Assembly: GCA_903850915.1 (NCBI GenBank)
Contig: CAINMV010000029.1
Span: 1-64,000 of the forward strand
Reading direction: 5' to 3'
Source: an uncultured Bacteroidota bacterium
GTDB lineage: Bacteria; Bacteroidota; Bacteroidia; UKL13-3
Length of the DNA stretch: 64,000 bases
Below are positions 1 to 10,268 of the stretch, in pieces. Numbering within the stretch: the first letter of the stretch is position 1; every line of letters begins with the position of its first letter. The notes below the pieces were generated by a model. It was not told the DNA's origin. It saw only the letters and a list, made by a program, of their open reading frames with translations, and did not search any database. Position numbers and translations under genes: made by a program.

Positions 1-35
1 AAAACCCTGATTATCAATGATAATCAGGGTTTTTT
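1..35. terminator. Bidirectional intrinsic terminator
   Basis: A perfect inverted repeat with arms ACCCTGATTATC and GATAATCAGGGT and a 3-base loop is flanked by an A-run on the left and a T-run on the right. It can therefore end transcription on either strand. It lies about 100 bp past the stop of the minus-strand gene at 133-813 and probably also ends a gene to the left of the window. Confidence 0.85.
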
Positions 36-132
36 GTTAGAAAAATTTGGTCGATATTAATATCCAATTAAGCTTATTAATTATGGAAACTATTGAAATC
101 TCTTTGCAAAAAAGCTAGAATCAATTTCCGAT

Positions 133-813
133 TTAAAGAATAATGGTTGTTGTCAATTGAAAAAACCGCTTGCCTGTTTCATCATAATATCTAGTATCAT
201 ATTGCTCCAGATAACCAATGGTAATTTGAATATTTTGGCGCAGTTTCAGTTGCAACCCGGAAGAAATTCTGTTTTTTTCAAATATAGATTGGTTTGCAGC
301 TGTAACTTTTGAAATACTAGTAAACAGTTCATTCGCCAAAACAACTTTTAATTTACCATCTCTTTGAATAGGATAGGCTAACCCCAGGCGATAACGTACA
401 CGATATTTAAAAGCACTTGGAAATTTACGAAATTCAACTTTATATCTATTCTCAATCTCCAATTTCCCAACATGCTGATTCAATAAAACTAAGGTCGTAA
501 TTCGAATTTCTTTCGCTACCTGTGGCGCATGAAAATTACCCCCTGGACTAAATGTATTGAAATTACCTGCACCTAAAGATATGCCACATTCCTTGGTGAA
601 TTGCTTAAGAATTGAGCCATTGAACTCATAATAGTGAAATTGACTGTAAAAGCTTAATGAACGCAATTGAGTTTCTCCATTTATGACCCAATCATTGTGA
701 AACTTATGTTTAAGTTGAAGTACATTCCAGGTTCCAAAATTTTGAGAATATAAAATCAAATTACATTGAACAATAAGACTTGTAAGAAAAAGAAACCTTA
801 AATTTTTCATCAT
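133..813 (-). CDS. DUF2490-like outer-membrane protein
   Basis: A 226-residue protein with an N-terminal signal peptide (hydrophobic to about residue 23, ending near YSQ). The rest alternates hydrophobic and polar residues as in a beta-barrel, including the opening W(N)VLQLKHKF strand and a C-terminal FFQLTTTIIL strand ending in a hydrophobic residue. This matches the DUF2490 family of small Bacteroidota outer-membrane proteins, whose function is unknown. It stands alone, is divergent from the gene at 922, and is followed by the terminator at 1-35. The family assignment is by pattern recognition only. Confidence 0.6.
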   Translation of the reverse strand: MMKNLRFLFLTSLIVQCNLILYSQNFGTWNVLQLKHKFHNDWVINGETQLRSLSFYSQFHYYEFNGSILKQFTKECGISLGAGNFNTFSPGGNFHAPQVAKEIRITTLVLLNQHVGKLEIENRYKVEFRKFPSAFKYRVRYRLGLAYPIQRDGKLKVVLANELFTSISKVTAANQSIFEKNRISSGLQLKLRQNIQITIGYLEQYDTRYYDETGKRFFQLTTTIIL

Positions 814-921
814 CCTGCAAATAAATTGAAATACAAATTCAAAAACCAGCCATATTGTAAAATTAATCTACAGTTAACAATTGCTTAAATTAGTGTAAAT
901 AGATTCGCAAAAAAAAAAATT

Positions 922-2079
922 TTGAAATCAAATTTATTAAATCGATTTAACTTAAAAAGTAAGGAAAGCTCACACCGCATACTTAATATTATCTTTATTT
1001 GCCTTTTGATATTGTGTATTTCATCAACTTTTTTACTCTCGAGTCATTTATTCAAAATATCTAGCAAGGTAAATCAAGACATTTTTCAAACCATGGATGC
1101 AAATTCGCCTGATCCTGGTAAAACATCCGCAGAACATACCCAAATCAATGCAGATGTTCAAAAAGTGAAGTTAGGGATATATCTCGAAAGGATTGAAGAT
1201 CTTGACATTAAACAATCACGATGGAATTATGAGTTTTATATATGGTTTAATTGGAATCCAAAGCAAATTGACTTTTTGGGTAAAAATAACCTAGAACACA
1301 AAAATGAGATTCCATTTTCAATAATAAATGGTGATATTATTTCTTCTGAAATAGTCCAAACAGCTTATGATAGTGCAAGTAATAGCCAATATATCCAATA
1401 TTTAGTAAAGGCAAGGAACACTCAATTTTTTGATGTTTCACTCTATCCTGTGGACCAACACGATTTGATCATCCCGATCGAACACAAATGGCTGGATCGC
1501 AATAAACTTGTTTTTGTTCCAGATACTGTGGATTCAAAGATTAGTTCACGAGTAATGATAAATGGATATGAAAGAAGCCCAAATTGCAGATTGATTGAGA
1601 AGCCACATGCCTACAAATCAGCAAGAGGTAACCCTTCCTTAAATGCAGGATATAAAGTTAACTTTTCACAACTTCGGATGGCCACGAGAATCTCACGCGG
1701 TGGTTTATCAAGCATTTTTAAATTATTTATAGTCCTCTATGTAGCTGTAATCGTAACATTTATTGCCCCTTTTGTCTCAGACCCAAGTAGATATACTGTT
1801 GGTGCACTCTTCACAACTGCAAGTGCAAATTACATATTATCACAAAAACTCCCAGCAGTCGAAATATTTACGTTTGCTGAGATAATAAATACGGTTTGCT
1901 TAGGTATTATTGTTCTCATGATGGCCTTACTTGCTATACTTCCAGCTGTTATTTTCTCGGACGGCAAGGCGGACGCATATGAGAAAAAAATGAACCAAAG
2001 AATTAATATCACCTGTTTTATTTATTTCATTGTAATAAATGTTATTTTAGCTGGTATTGCACTTAGCCTAAACGGATAA
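922..2079 (+). CDS. Pentameric ligand-gated ion channel (Cys-loop receptor) homologue
   Basis: A 385-residue membrane protein. The extracellular part (about 80-245) opens with VKLGIYLERIEDLD and a tryptophan-rich strand (FYIWFNW). It later has SLYPVDQHDL, the position of the YPFDSQ loop of the bacterial channel GLIC. It ends at FSQLRMATRIS, like the pre-M1 strand of GLIC. Four helices follow: M1 (about 268-288), a pore-like M2 after SDPSRYTVG, the M2-M3 loop QKLP as in GLIC NLP, M3, and a C-terminal M4. An extra N-terminal hydrophobic helix (about 20-42) is unusual. Bacterial family members lack the disulfide Cys loop, as here. The start codon is TTG at 922; a later ATG would lose the N-terminal helix. 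Ligand and ion selectivity cannot be read from sequence. Confidence 0.72.
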   Translation: MKSNLLNRFNLKSKESSHRILNIIFICLLILCISSTFLLSSHLFKISSKVNQDIFQTMDANSPDPGKTSAEHTQINADVQKVKLGIYLERIEDLDIKQSRWNYEFYIWFNWNPKQIDFLGKNNLEHKNEIPFSIINGDIISSEIVQTAYDSASNSQYIQYLVKARNTQFFDVSLYPVDQHDLIIPIEHKWLDRNKLVFVPDTVDSKISSRVMINGYERSPNCRLIEKPHAYKSARGNPSLNAGYKVNFSQLRMATRISRGGLSSIFKLFIVLYVAVIVTFIAPFVSDPSRYTVGALFTTASANYILSQKLPAVEIFTFAEIINTVCLGIIVLMMALLAILPAVIFSDGKADAYEKKMNQRINITCFIYFIVINVILAGIALSLNG

Positions 2080-2272
2080 TCGTTGCCAAAAACAACCGAA
2101 GATCCCGCCCTTAAATCCTAAACCTTTTGATTATCGATTGCTTCGTGTTTTTTCTTTTATTTCTTTCCTTCATGAATTTTGGATTTTGCTTTTGAATATT
2201 AATTATTGTAAGTTTGATGGCTAGTGCAGTTATTCAAAAACAATAAGATAAATCAACTATAATAAAGCGAAT

Positions 2273-2950
2273 ATGATAAACAAACGAATACTATTTTTAT
2301 CTTCAATATATTTACTTGGTCTTTCAAGTTGCATGGAAAAGAGGATAGAATTTTGTGAATGCATGGACTTAAAAGCCATGATCACTGATGAATTTACACT
2401 CTCAAAGAACCAGAAAGAAGCCAAAAGAAAAGGATGTATGTGGATAGAAAATGAACTTTCTAAACAAGAAATCGCATTAAAGATAATAAACTGCTTGTCC
2501 TCTGCTCCATCTAATTCTAATAAAACAGAAAATACAAGTCCTACATCAATCCCAGAAAAAACAGAAGATACGATTAACAACACTGGAAATAATAGCAACA
2601 ATTCGCAAAGTGCCGTTGACTATTACAATGCTGGATATTTACTGACAAATAGCCAAAACTACAATGATGCCATTGCCCAATTTAACATTGCAATTACATT
2701 AAATCCAACATACGAGAAGGCTCTTTTTGCTCGAGGACTATGCAAGCAATTATCGAAAAACCATATAGGAGCGATTGAAGATTTGAATCAAGTAATAACA
2801 ATTAACCCTAATAATAGTGAGGCATTTACAATTAGAGGGAATTGCAACTATAGCTTAAACAATAAAGAAGCTGCTTGCGATGATTGGAAAATAGCCATAG
2901 GCTTGGGCAATCAAAAGGCACAGGAGTTTTCATCAAGCTATTGTAATTAG
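2273..2950 (+). CDS. TPR-repeat lipoprotein
   Basis: A 225-residue protein with a signal peptide and lipobox (GLSSC, Cys20), so probably membrane-anchored by lipid. Residues 20-80 are Cys-rich and unrecognised. A low-complexity Asn/Thr/Ser linker (about 85-113) leads to about three tetratricopeptide repeats (about 115-215) with the typical A..FN.AI.LNP.Y..A pattern. TPR domains mediate protein contacts, and the partner is unknown. It stands alone between convergent and unrelated genes. Confidence 0.6.
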   Translation: MINKRILFLSSIYLLGLSSCMEKRIEFCECMDLKAMITDEFTLSKNQKEAKRKGCMWIENELSKQEIALKIINCLSSAPSNSNKTENTSPTSIPEKTEDTINNTGNNSNNSQSAVDYYNAGYLLTNSQNYNDAIAQFNIAITLNPTYEKALFARGLCKQLSKNHIGAIEDLNQVITINPNNSEAFTIRGNCNYSLNNKEAACDDWKIAIGLGNQKAQEFSSSYCN

Positions 2951-3136
2951 ATCAGCCTTTTTAATTTTACGGCTACTTTAAAAAAACGATTCGGTTTTAC
3001 TTTCTCCCTTATGTGTGTTTTATTTTTAATTTCTAGCATCTACTCTACTCCTTTTGCCTTTGTTAACTAACGAATGGATTTTAGGGCGACAACTTTTAAA
3101 CGATTAATTTTCGTTCATAATGCCAGCACAGCTTTG

Positions 3137-3613
3137 CTAATATTTAACTTTATCTAACTTATCCTGCCATAAACGAAACGCGAGTATGGCCTCTTCGCGC
3201 ATCATTTGTTCTGTAGGAATCTTCCGTTCTGAAATAGGAGTAATCAATTCATTATAAATAAATGCATCATCAAAATTAATAGCAGCAGCGTCATGCCGTG
3301 TGCAGGCATAATATATTTTAGACGGACGTGCCCAATAAATAGCACCAAGGCACATTGGGCAAGGTTCACAAGAAGTATACAAAACGCATCCATCGAGCTG
3401 AAATGAATTTAGGTTTTGACAGGCGTCACGGATAGCAACTATTTCAGCATGAGCAGTAGGATCATTGGTTGATGTAACCTGATTATAACCACGACCTACA
3501 ATAATTCCATCTTTTACTATAATGGCACCAAAAGGACCACCCCTATTCCCTTTCAAATTTTCAATGGAAAGTTGGATTGCCTCTTGCATAAATTGCATCT
3601 CTGCTGATGTCAT
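3137..3613 (-). CDS. guaD: Guanine deaminase (cytidine-deaminase fold)
   Basis: A 158-residue zinc-dependent nucleobase deaminase. It carries the zinc and proton-shuttle motif AHAEI and the second zinc motif SCEPCPMCLGAIYWARP. The C-terminal half contains FDDAFIYNELITPISERKIP, which resembles Bacillus-type guanine deaminase (about 156 residues) rather than the tRNA adenosine deaminase TadA. The expected reaction is guanine to xanthine plus ammonia, in the cytosol. TadA is the main alternative but lacks this C-terminal segment. Confidence 0.82.
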   Translation of the reverse strand: MTSAEMQFMQEAIQLSIENLKGNRGGPFGAIIVKDGIIVGRGYNQVTSTNDPTAHAEIVAIRDACQNLNSFQLDGCVLYTSCEPCPMCLGAIYWARPSKIYYACTRHDAAAINFDDAFIYNELITPISERKIPTEQMMREEAILAFRLWQDKLDKVKY

Positions 3614-3683
3614 ATTACTTGATAATTAATTGTTGTGCAAAGATGCGTTTAACATCGCAATTAAAAGAGAATTAAGCCCTTTA

Positions 3684-4670
3684 TCATTCGCCTCCAACTT
3701 CTTGTAATTTCAACAACAAAGGATCAATCATCTTAAACCAAAGCGAAGGAATTAAACAAATATAAAACACCCCAAAATAACCACCAGGCATTTCCGGGCT
3801 CTCCTCGTGCGAAACCAAAAGATGATACGGCTTGTGTGCTCGCAAATGATGGTCGCTATGGCGCGATAGCTCGAGAAGTGTGATACGCGAGGTTAAGGTA
3901 TTGCTTTGCCAAGAGTGTGTTAAATCGACTTTTTTGGCATCGGGACGCGATAAACCATAATGCTCAATATAATTTACATATTCGAGCAATAGCACGGCTA
4001 TTATGGATTGTAATATAAAAACAAACAATACAAAGCCACCAAGGAAATAAAAAATAGCGATATCTAATACGAGCTGAATAATCCAAAAGAAAATTACAAT
4101 ATTGGTTTTCGATTTTTTTTTAGATCCGGCTATTTTTAATGCAGACATAAATTGTGCTGGGATTGTGCGCCCAATAAATGCATACAACGACTCCCCTTTT
4201 CTAGCTGTAGCCGGATCGAGGGATGTACCCACGTTTTTATGGTGATTAAAAATATGCTCTATATAAAAATGGGTGTAATGCACTCCTAATAAATTCCAGA
4301 CACCTAAGAATCGCATGGCTTTGGAGCGTCTATGAATAAGTTCGTGTGCTACCACAATGCCCGATATGCCTGCATTTATTCCGGAGGAAAGCAACGCACC
4401 AATAAGTATCAAACCTTCGAAATGATGCGTGTGAACGCCATGAAGCAAGGTAAGAATAGCTAAGGTATGCAATAGTACATGCAGTATTAAAACAAGGTTC
4501 GGTACCGCAGGAGACGCCGAATCATTACTTTTTTTATTGGGTCTGAAACTCCAATCTAACAGCACAAAAATCACCAATATCAAAATAGCGTTTCCCAAAA
4601 CCCAATAGCCTCCTAGCACATTGCCAAACAAAGTTACCAATCCGGTGATTAAACTAAGGATGTATCGCAT
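3684..4670 (-). CDS. alkB: Alkane 1-monooxygenase (AlkB-type, integral-membrane di-iron)
   Basis: A 328-residue membrane protein with about six hydrophobic helices and the histidine boxes of the AlkB family: HELIHR (about 108), EHIFNHHKNV followed by DPA (about 138), NYIEHYGL (about 233) and SRHSDHH (about 271). These residues bind the di-iron centre that hydroxylates terminal carbons of alkanes or related alkyl chains, using rubredoxin-delivered electrons. No rubredoxin gene is nearby. The substrate is not certain, because some homologues act on fatty-acyl or terpenoid chains. Confidence 0.85.
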   Translation of the reverse strand: MRYILSLITGLVTLFGNVLGGYWVLGNAILILVIFVLLDWSFRPNKKSNDSASPAVPNLVLILHVLLHTLAILTLLHGVHTHHFEGLILIGALLSSGINAGISGIVVAHELIHRRSKAMRFLGVWNLLGVHYTHFYIEHIFNHHKNVGTSLDPATARKGESLYAFIGRTIPAQFMSALKIAGSKKKSKTNIVIFFWIIQLVLDIAIFYFLGGFVLFVFILQSIIAVLLLEYVNYIEHYGLSRPDAKKVDLTHSWQSNTLTSRITLLELSRHSDHHLRAHKPYHLLVSHEESPEMPGGYFGVFYICLIPSLWFKMIDPLLLKLQEVGGE

Positions 4671-4893
4671 AACATTAAAAAAACAAACATACGAAAATGT
4701 CTGTAAATTATTTCATTGAAACCTTTTCTGTATTTCATTTATTTCCAAAATACGATTGATAATCTAATATTGATTATTATTGCGATATGAGTCGATTAAT
4801 GGTTATAAACGCTAAATTGCATTTGCTCCAAAATGAAAACAAACATCGCCTAAAGCAGCTAATTGTTATATCATATTAAAAAAGAGTGCGACT

Positions 4894-5289
4894 ATGATTC
4901 AACCACCCCTCGACAGCACCATCTATGAAGGAGAAATCGCAACCTATTGGTTTGAAGATGAAATACTGGTTTCCCAATCCAAGAGCGTAAAAAGAACTGT
5001 AGAAAATATCTCGGCGAATGTTGCGTTAATTAAACAAATTACCAATAATCGTAGATATCCACTTTTAATTTATCTAACAAAATCGCCAATACCGGATAAA
5101 GCCACACGCCACTTCTCGACAACACAGCTTCCGTTAATTTATTCTGCTATGGCGATGATTTCGGAACCCGGTTTATCAAGATTTATTATGAGAATTTTAT
5201 TTCAACTGAAACCTCCACCAATACCGATGAAAAGTTTCACCAACGAAACAGAAGCTAAAGTTTGGCTAAAACAATACGTTCAGCAATAA
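4894..5289 (+). CDS. DUF7793-like (STAS/SpoIIAA-like) small protein
   Basis: A 131-residue soluble protein without a signal peptide. The layout resembles the Bacteroidota family DUF7793, a STAS/SpoIIAA-like fold: an N-terminal YWFEDEILV strand, a central PLLIYLTK strand, a helical A(T)RHFST segment, an S(R)FIMRILF helix and a C-terminal FTNETEAKVWLKQ helix. The function of that family is not known to me. It lies 20 bp upstream of the reductase gene at 5310 and is probably co-transcribed with it. Confidence 0.5.
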   Translation: MIQPPLDSTIYEGEIATYWFEDEILVSQSKSVKRTVENISANVALIKQITNNRRYPLLIYLTKSPIPDKATRHFSTTQLPLIYSAMAMISEPGLSRFIMRILFQLKPPPIPMKSFTNETEAKVWLKQYVQQ

Positions 5290-5309
5290 CATCAACAAAA
5301 ATCAATTTC

Positions 5310-6551
5310 ATGGAAAACAATAAGTATGACATCGTCCTTTTTGGGGCCACTAGCTTTGTTGGAAAATTAACAGCAGCCTACCTTCTTGAAAAGTACGGGT
5401 ATAATAATGACCTTAAATGGGCAATTGCAGGAAGAGACGCGAAGAAACTCGAAAACCTCCTTTTTACTCTAGGTTGTGCAGAATTGCCTATCATTATTGC
5501 CGATAGTTTCGATGAAGAAAGTTTGCTAAATATGGCAGCGCAAACGAAGGTAATATGCACCACTGTAGGCCCATACAGCCTATATGGCAGCCTTTTAGTA
5601 AAAGCATGTATTAGCAGTGGCACAAATTACTGCGACCTTACAGGAGAAACTGCTTGGATGCGACTAATGATTGACGAGCACCACGAAATTGCCAAAGAGA
5701 AGAAAATAAAGATAGTTCACAATTGTGGCTTCGACTCGATACCCTCCGACCTTGGTGTTTTTATTCTACAGCATGAAATAAATAAGCGTTGGGGCATGTA
5801 TGCCACTAAAATAAAAAATTATGTTACATCCTTGAAAGGCAGCCTCAGTGGTGGTACCTATTTAAGCATGCGTAATCAACTGGACCTATCAAAAACGGAC
5901 CCGGCTTTTGCTAAAATGATGGGGAATACATATCTTCTGAACCCAGACCCCAACTATGATGGCCCGATTACGCCAAACATACAAAAAATGAATTTTGACA
6001 CCCAAATTCAATCTTGGATTGTACCTTTTATTATGGGTGGCATAAACATGCGAGTAGTGCGTAGAAGCCATGCCCTACTAGGATATCCATATGGCGAAAC
6101 ATTCATCTATCAAGAAGTGATGGCCACTGGTGGCGGCTTAAAAGGAAGAATTGCAGGCTTAAAAATGATGTTGACATTGGGTTTGCTTGTTTTAGGGAAA
6201 CCCAACGGAATAGTAAATAAACTAATTGGCCTTATTATGCCCAAACCAGGTGAAGGACCTAGCGCAGCGGCAATTAAAAACGGCTATTATCAATTTGAAC
6301 TATATGGTACAACTACCGATGGTCATAACATGCAACTAATACTGAAAGGTGAAGGAGATCCTGGATATGGCTCCACCTCGAAAATGCTTGCAGAAAGTGC
6401 TGTTTGCATAGCGAAAGATGAGAAGGAAACTCCTGATAGATTTGGTGTTCTTACTCCATCGATAGCACTCGGCAGCGCATTATTAAATAGGCTCAAAGAA
6501 AACGCAGGCTTAAGTTTTCAGATTTCAGAAAAACAAATAGGAGTGCGTTAA
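5310..6551 (+). CDS. Saccharopine dehydrogenase-like trans-acting enoyl reductase family protein
   Basis: A 413-residue protein starting at MENNKYDIVLFGATSF; an upstream in-frame ATG at 5262 overlaps the previous gene and adds residues unlike the family. The Rossmann motif GATSFVGK, followed by GRDAKKL and the CTTVGPYSLYG and HNCGFDSIPSDLG segments, matches the saccharopine-dehydrogenase-like family that includes the mycobacterial trans-acting enoyl reductase. The protein probably binds NAD(P) and acts on a lipid-like substrate. No partner synthase is nearby. Confidence 0.7.
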   Translation: MENNKYDIVLFGATSFVGKLTAAYLLEKYGYNNDLKWAIAGRDAKKLENLLFTLGCAELPIIIADSFDEESLLNMAAQTKVICTTVGPYSLYGSLLVKACISSGTNYCDLTGETAWMRLMIDEHHEIAKEKKIKIVHNCGFDSIPSDLGVFILQHEINKRWGMYATKIKNYVTSLKGSLSGGTYLSMRNQLDLSKTDPAFAKMMGNTYLLNPDPNYDGPITPNIQKMNFDTQIQSWIVPFIMGGINMRVVRRSHALLGYPYGETFIYQEVMATGGGLKGRIAGLKMMLTLGLLVLGKPNGIVNKLIGLIMPKPGEGPSAAAIKNGYYQFELYGTTTDGHNMQLILKGEGDPGYGSTSKMLAESAVCIAKDEKETPDRFGVLTPSIALGSALLNRLKENAGLSFQISEKQIGVR

Positions 6552-6581
6552 AAAGCACTCGTATTTATTATACTAACTCAA

Positions 6582-8216
<1,635 letters not shown>

Positions 8217-8365
8217 TTAATGTTTTCATCTAGATGAAGAATTATATTATTCTAGAAAAATTAAAAAAAACCAATAAATTGAATTCTCAGCTTCGTTTTT
8301 ATACAATGATAGCTTAGAAAAAACAAGGAATATATACTTTTAAATAAAACTAATAAATTTGTTAT

Positions 8366-8743
8366 TTATATCCATTCAAGCAATTTAAAGCCCAAAAGAG
8401 TAGCACAAATTCCAATAATAATGCTAGCAACAATATATAAAACAGCAATATTAGTTTGTCCTTGCCGCAATAAACTCATAGTTTCGTAGGAGAAAGCAGA
8501 AAAGGTAGTAAATCCACCAAGGATGCCCGTAGCTAAAAAAAGACGCATGTCTTCTGATATTTGGCCTTTTACACTCCAACTATAAACCAATCCAATAAAA
8601 AAACAACCAAAAATATTAACAAAAAATGTACTCAACGGGAAACAGGTTGTGTTTTTTTGTTGAATTAACAATGAAAGTACATAACGAAAAACACCTCCCA
8701 AAAAACTACCTGAACCAATAAAAAAGAGCAACTTTATATTCAT
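8366..8743 (-). CDS. crcB: Fluoride channel CrcB/FluC
   Basis: A 125-residue protein with four hydrophobic helices and the Fluc signature pieces GGVFRY (about 16), NIFGCFFIG (about 44) and GGFTTFSAFSYE (about 77). Family members assemble as dual-topology dimers and export fluoride. A single gene copy here fits a homodimer. No fluoride riboswitch was recognised in the upstream sequence. Confidence 0.92.
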   Translation of the reverse strand: MNIKLLFFIGSGSFLGGVFRYVLSLLIQQKNTTCFPLSTFFVNIFGCFFIGLVYSWSVKGQISEDMRLFLATGILGGFTTFSAFSYETMSLLRQGQTNIAVLYIVASIIIGICATLLGFKLLEWI

Positions 8744-8851
8744 ATTTAATATGGGGAGATAGAGAAGAGCTTTTTTAGGTCTACCGTTCTATATTCAAAA
8801 TTAGATGTTTCTGATAAGAATACCAAATTAAGACTTAGAATCTAAGTCACG

Positions 8852-9110
8852 TTAATCTAAAGTTTCAGACCTTGCTTGTTTCAATGCTTGTAAGAAAACC
8901 TCGGGCCTTTGTGCCCCAGAAAAGGTATATTTATTGTTTAAACCAAAGAAAGAAACGCCACCAAAACCAATATATTAAGCAGTTTGCTGATCTTGACGAA
9001 CATCATAGGCAAATTCACTCAAATTTGAACTCGATAGGCAACCTCAGAATCGACACCAAATTCATTGGTTACGGATAACAACACTAACATTTTCACAGTT
9101 TGCGTCAGAC
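8852..9110 (-). pseudogene. C-terminal remnant of a FrnE/DsbA-family oxidoreductase
   Basis: Reading the minus strand gives EFAYDVRQDQQTA, then an in-frame TAA, then YIGFGGVSFFGLNNKY and TFSGAQRPEVFLQALKQA, ending at a TAA at 8852. This is the characteristic C-terminus of FrnE-like DsbA-family proteins (GV.FF..NNKYA.SGAQ.PEVF). A frameshift precedes EFAYD, and weaker similarity (LSVTNEFGVDSE) extends to about 9110. Stops and frameshift mark it as dead. Its N-terminal half lies at 9817-10202. Confidence 0.75.
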
Positions 9111-9193
9111 GGGGAATTCGAAGGTAATATGTTTAATCTTTATTCTAAAGCTTAATACAAATAAAATGATGAGGAAAGCAGAATGCTCCATAT

Positions 9194-9724
9194 TTAAATT
9201 GATTTATAATAAAGCTCCTTCCATCGAAGGTCAGACTGTTGATCAACCCATTGTTTTGTTTTATATCCAGAACTCCTTATACTTTCGTTAATAAATCGAC
9301 CAAGTCCAGGAGTATATTTAATAGAATTATTTGAGTTTATATTTGCATATAGACCATCAGATAGTTTAAAAACACCATTCAATCCTTTGAATGAGAAACC
9401 ATCTATATTACCCGATGGAACTTGACCATATTCAAGAACAGATAAACCCCTGTTTTCGCCGATTATATAAACTTGTAGATTGCATTGGTTTTTAATTAAA
9501 CGGCCTCCCTTTGCAACATCAATTAATTGCAATATGCTACTAATAAGAACACCTATTCCTAAGAATAGCGCTAAAGGATTTTCGTCCCCAAGTATAAGAA
9601 CTATTGCATACCCAACGGCTAGACCGACTGTAAATCGTGTGTAAGGATCAAGACTTGATACAGGCAACTTTAACATCGAATAAGATGTCCCAGCTGAAAT
9701 TGCTTTTATTGTTCTGTTCTTCAT
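9194..9724 (-). CDS. Hypothetical protein with two membrane helices
   Basis: A 176-residue protein of unknown function. Residues about 28-46 and 51-70 are hydrophobic and separated by a short DEN loop, suggesting a membrane hairpin. The remainder (about 75-176) is soluble with beta-rich character and ends in charged residues. It sits between the two halves of a decayed FrnE gene on the same strand, so it probably arrived with the insertion that broke that gene. I recognise no family. Confidence 0.5.
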   Translation of the reverse strand: MKNRTIKAISAGTSYSMLKLPVSSLDPYTRFTVGLAVGYAIVLILGDENPLALFLGIGVLISSILQLIDVAKGGRLIKNQCNLQVYIIGENRGLSVLEYGQVPSGNIDGFSFKGLNGVFKLSDGLYANINSNNSIKYTPGLGRFINESIRSSGYKTKQWVDQQSDLRWKELYYKSI

Positions 9725-9816
9725 TTTTTTTTATAACTAATATTTCAAATATTAAGCCGAATACATTTTCCGAAAATTTATCTTAATGTTTGGAAAAACA
9801 TATCCCTAATATCCTA

Positions 9817-10202
9817 ACCAAAAGTGAAATACCCATTAATAAAGGCCTAAGCTGATTTATCACCTAAGCCAAGTGACTTCTCAAGCTGAATTAGAAGATG
9901 AGCATCGAAGGAATTAGCAATAACTAAATTTTAAAAGTCATATGTTAATCCAACTACAGCAGCCATTGACGTAAATTGGTGGTGCCTTTTCTCCGATCTA
10001 TCCCGATTAGCGCCTTTAAGTTCTGCTAAAAATCAATTACATATTTCCCGAGCTTGGTTTTCATCTCAGGATCAAGCTCAAAGCTATGCCATTCCACTTC
10101 AACATTTTCCTTTTGCTGAAACTACGCCAATGCCATTTCAAACTTATGTTTTGCGATATAGCAAAATGAACAATGAATATCCAACTAGATATCGACTTTT
10201 AT
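9817..10202 (-). pseudogene. N-terminal remnant of a FrnE/DsbA-family oxidoreductase
   Basis: The minus strand reads IKVDI, stop, LDIHCSFCYIAKHKFEMALA, stop, FQQKENVEVEWHSFELDPEM, then a further piece GLTYDF, stop, NLVIANSFDAHLLIQLEKSL and NGYFTF. This follows the FrnE family, including the active-site C.FC in the thioredoxin-like motif and the EVEWHSFELDPE strand. The start codon has become ATA, and at least four in-frame stops are present. The homology ends near 9817 and resumes at about 9110, so roughly 700 bp are inserted. Confidence 0.78.
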
Positions 10203-10268
10203 AATTAAAAAAAAGAATACGAATTGTATAAGGACACAATTAAATACTTAATAATCAATACGTTTAGG

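Noticed and set aside
4787-4879. A 30-codon plus-strand reading frame starting MSRLMVINAKLHLLQ before the DUF7793-like gene
   Set aside because: Too short, with no recognisable motif or promoter; chance occurrence is likely in this AT-rich gap.
8872-9291. Two short plus-strand reading frames (68 and 63 codons)
   Set aside because: The first overlaps, on the opposite strand, clear FrnE-like coding remnants. The second overlaps the 3' end of the 176-codon gene. Neither resembles a protein.
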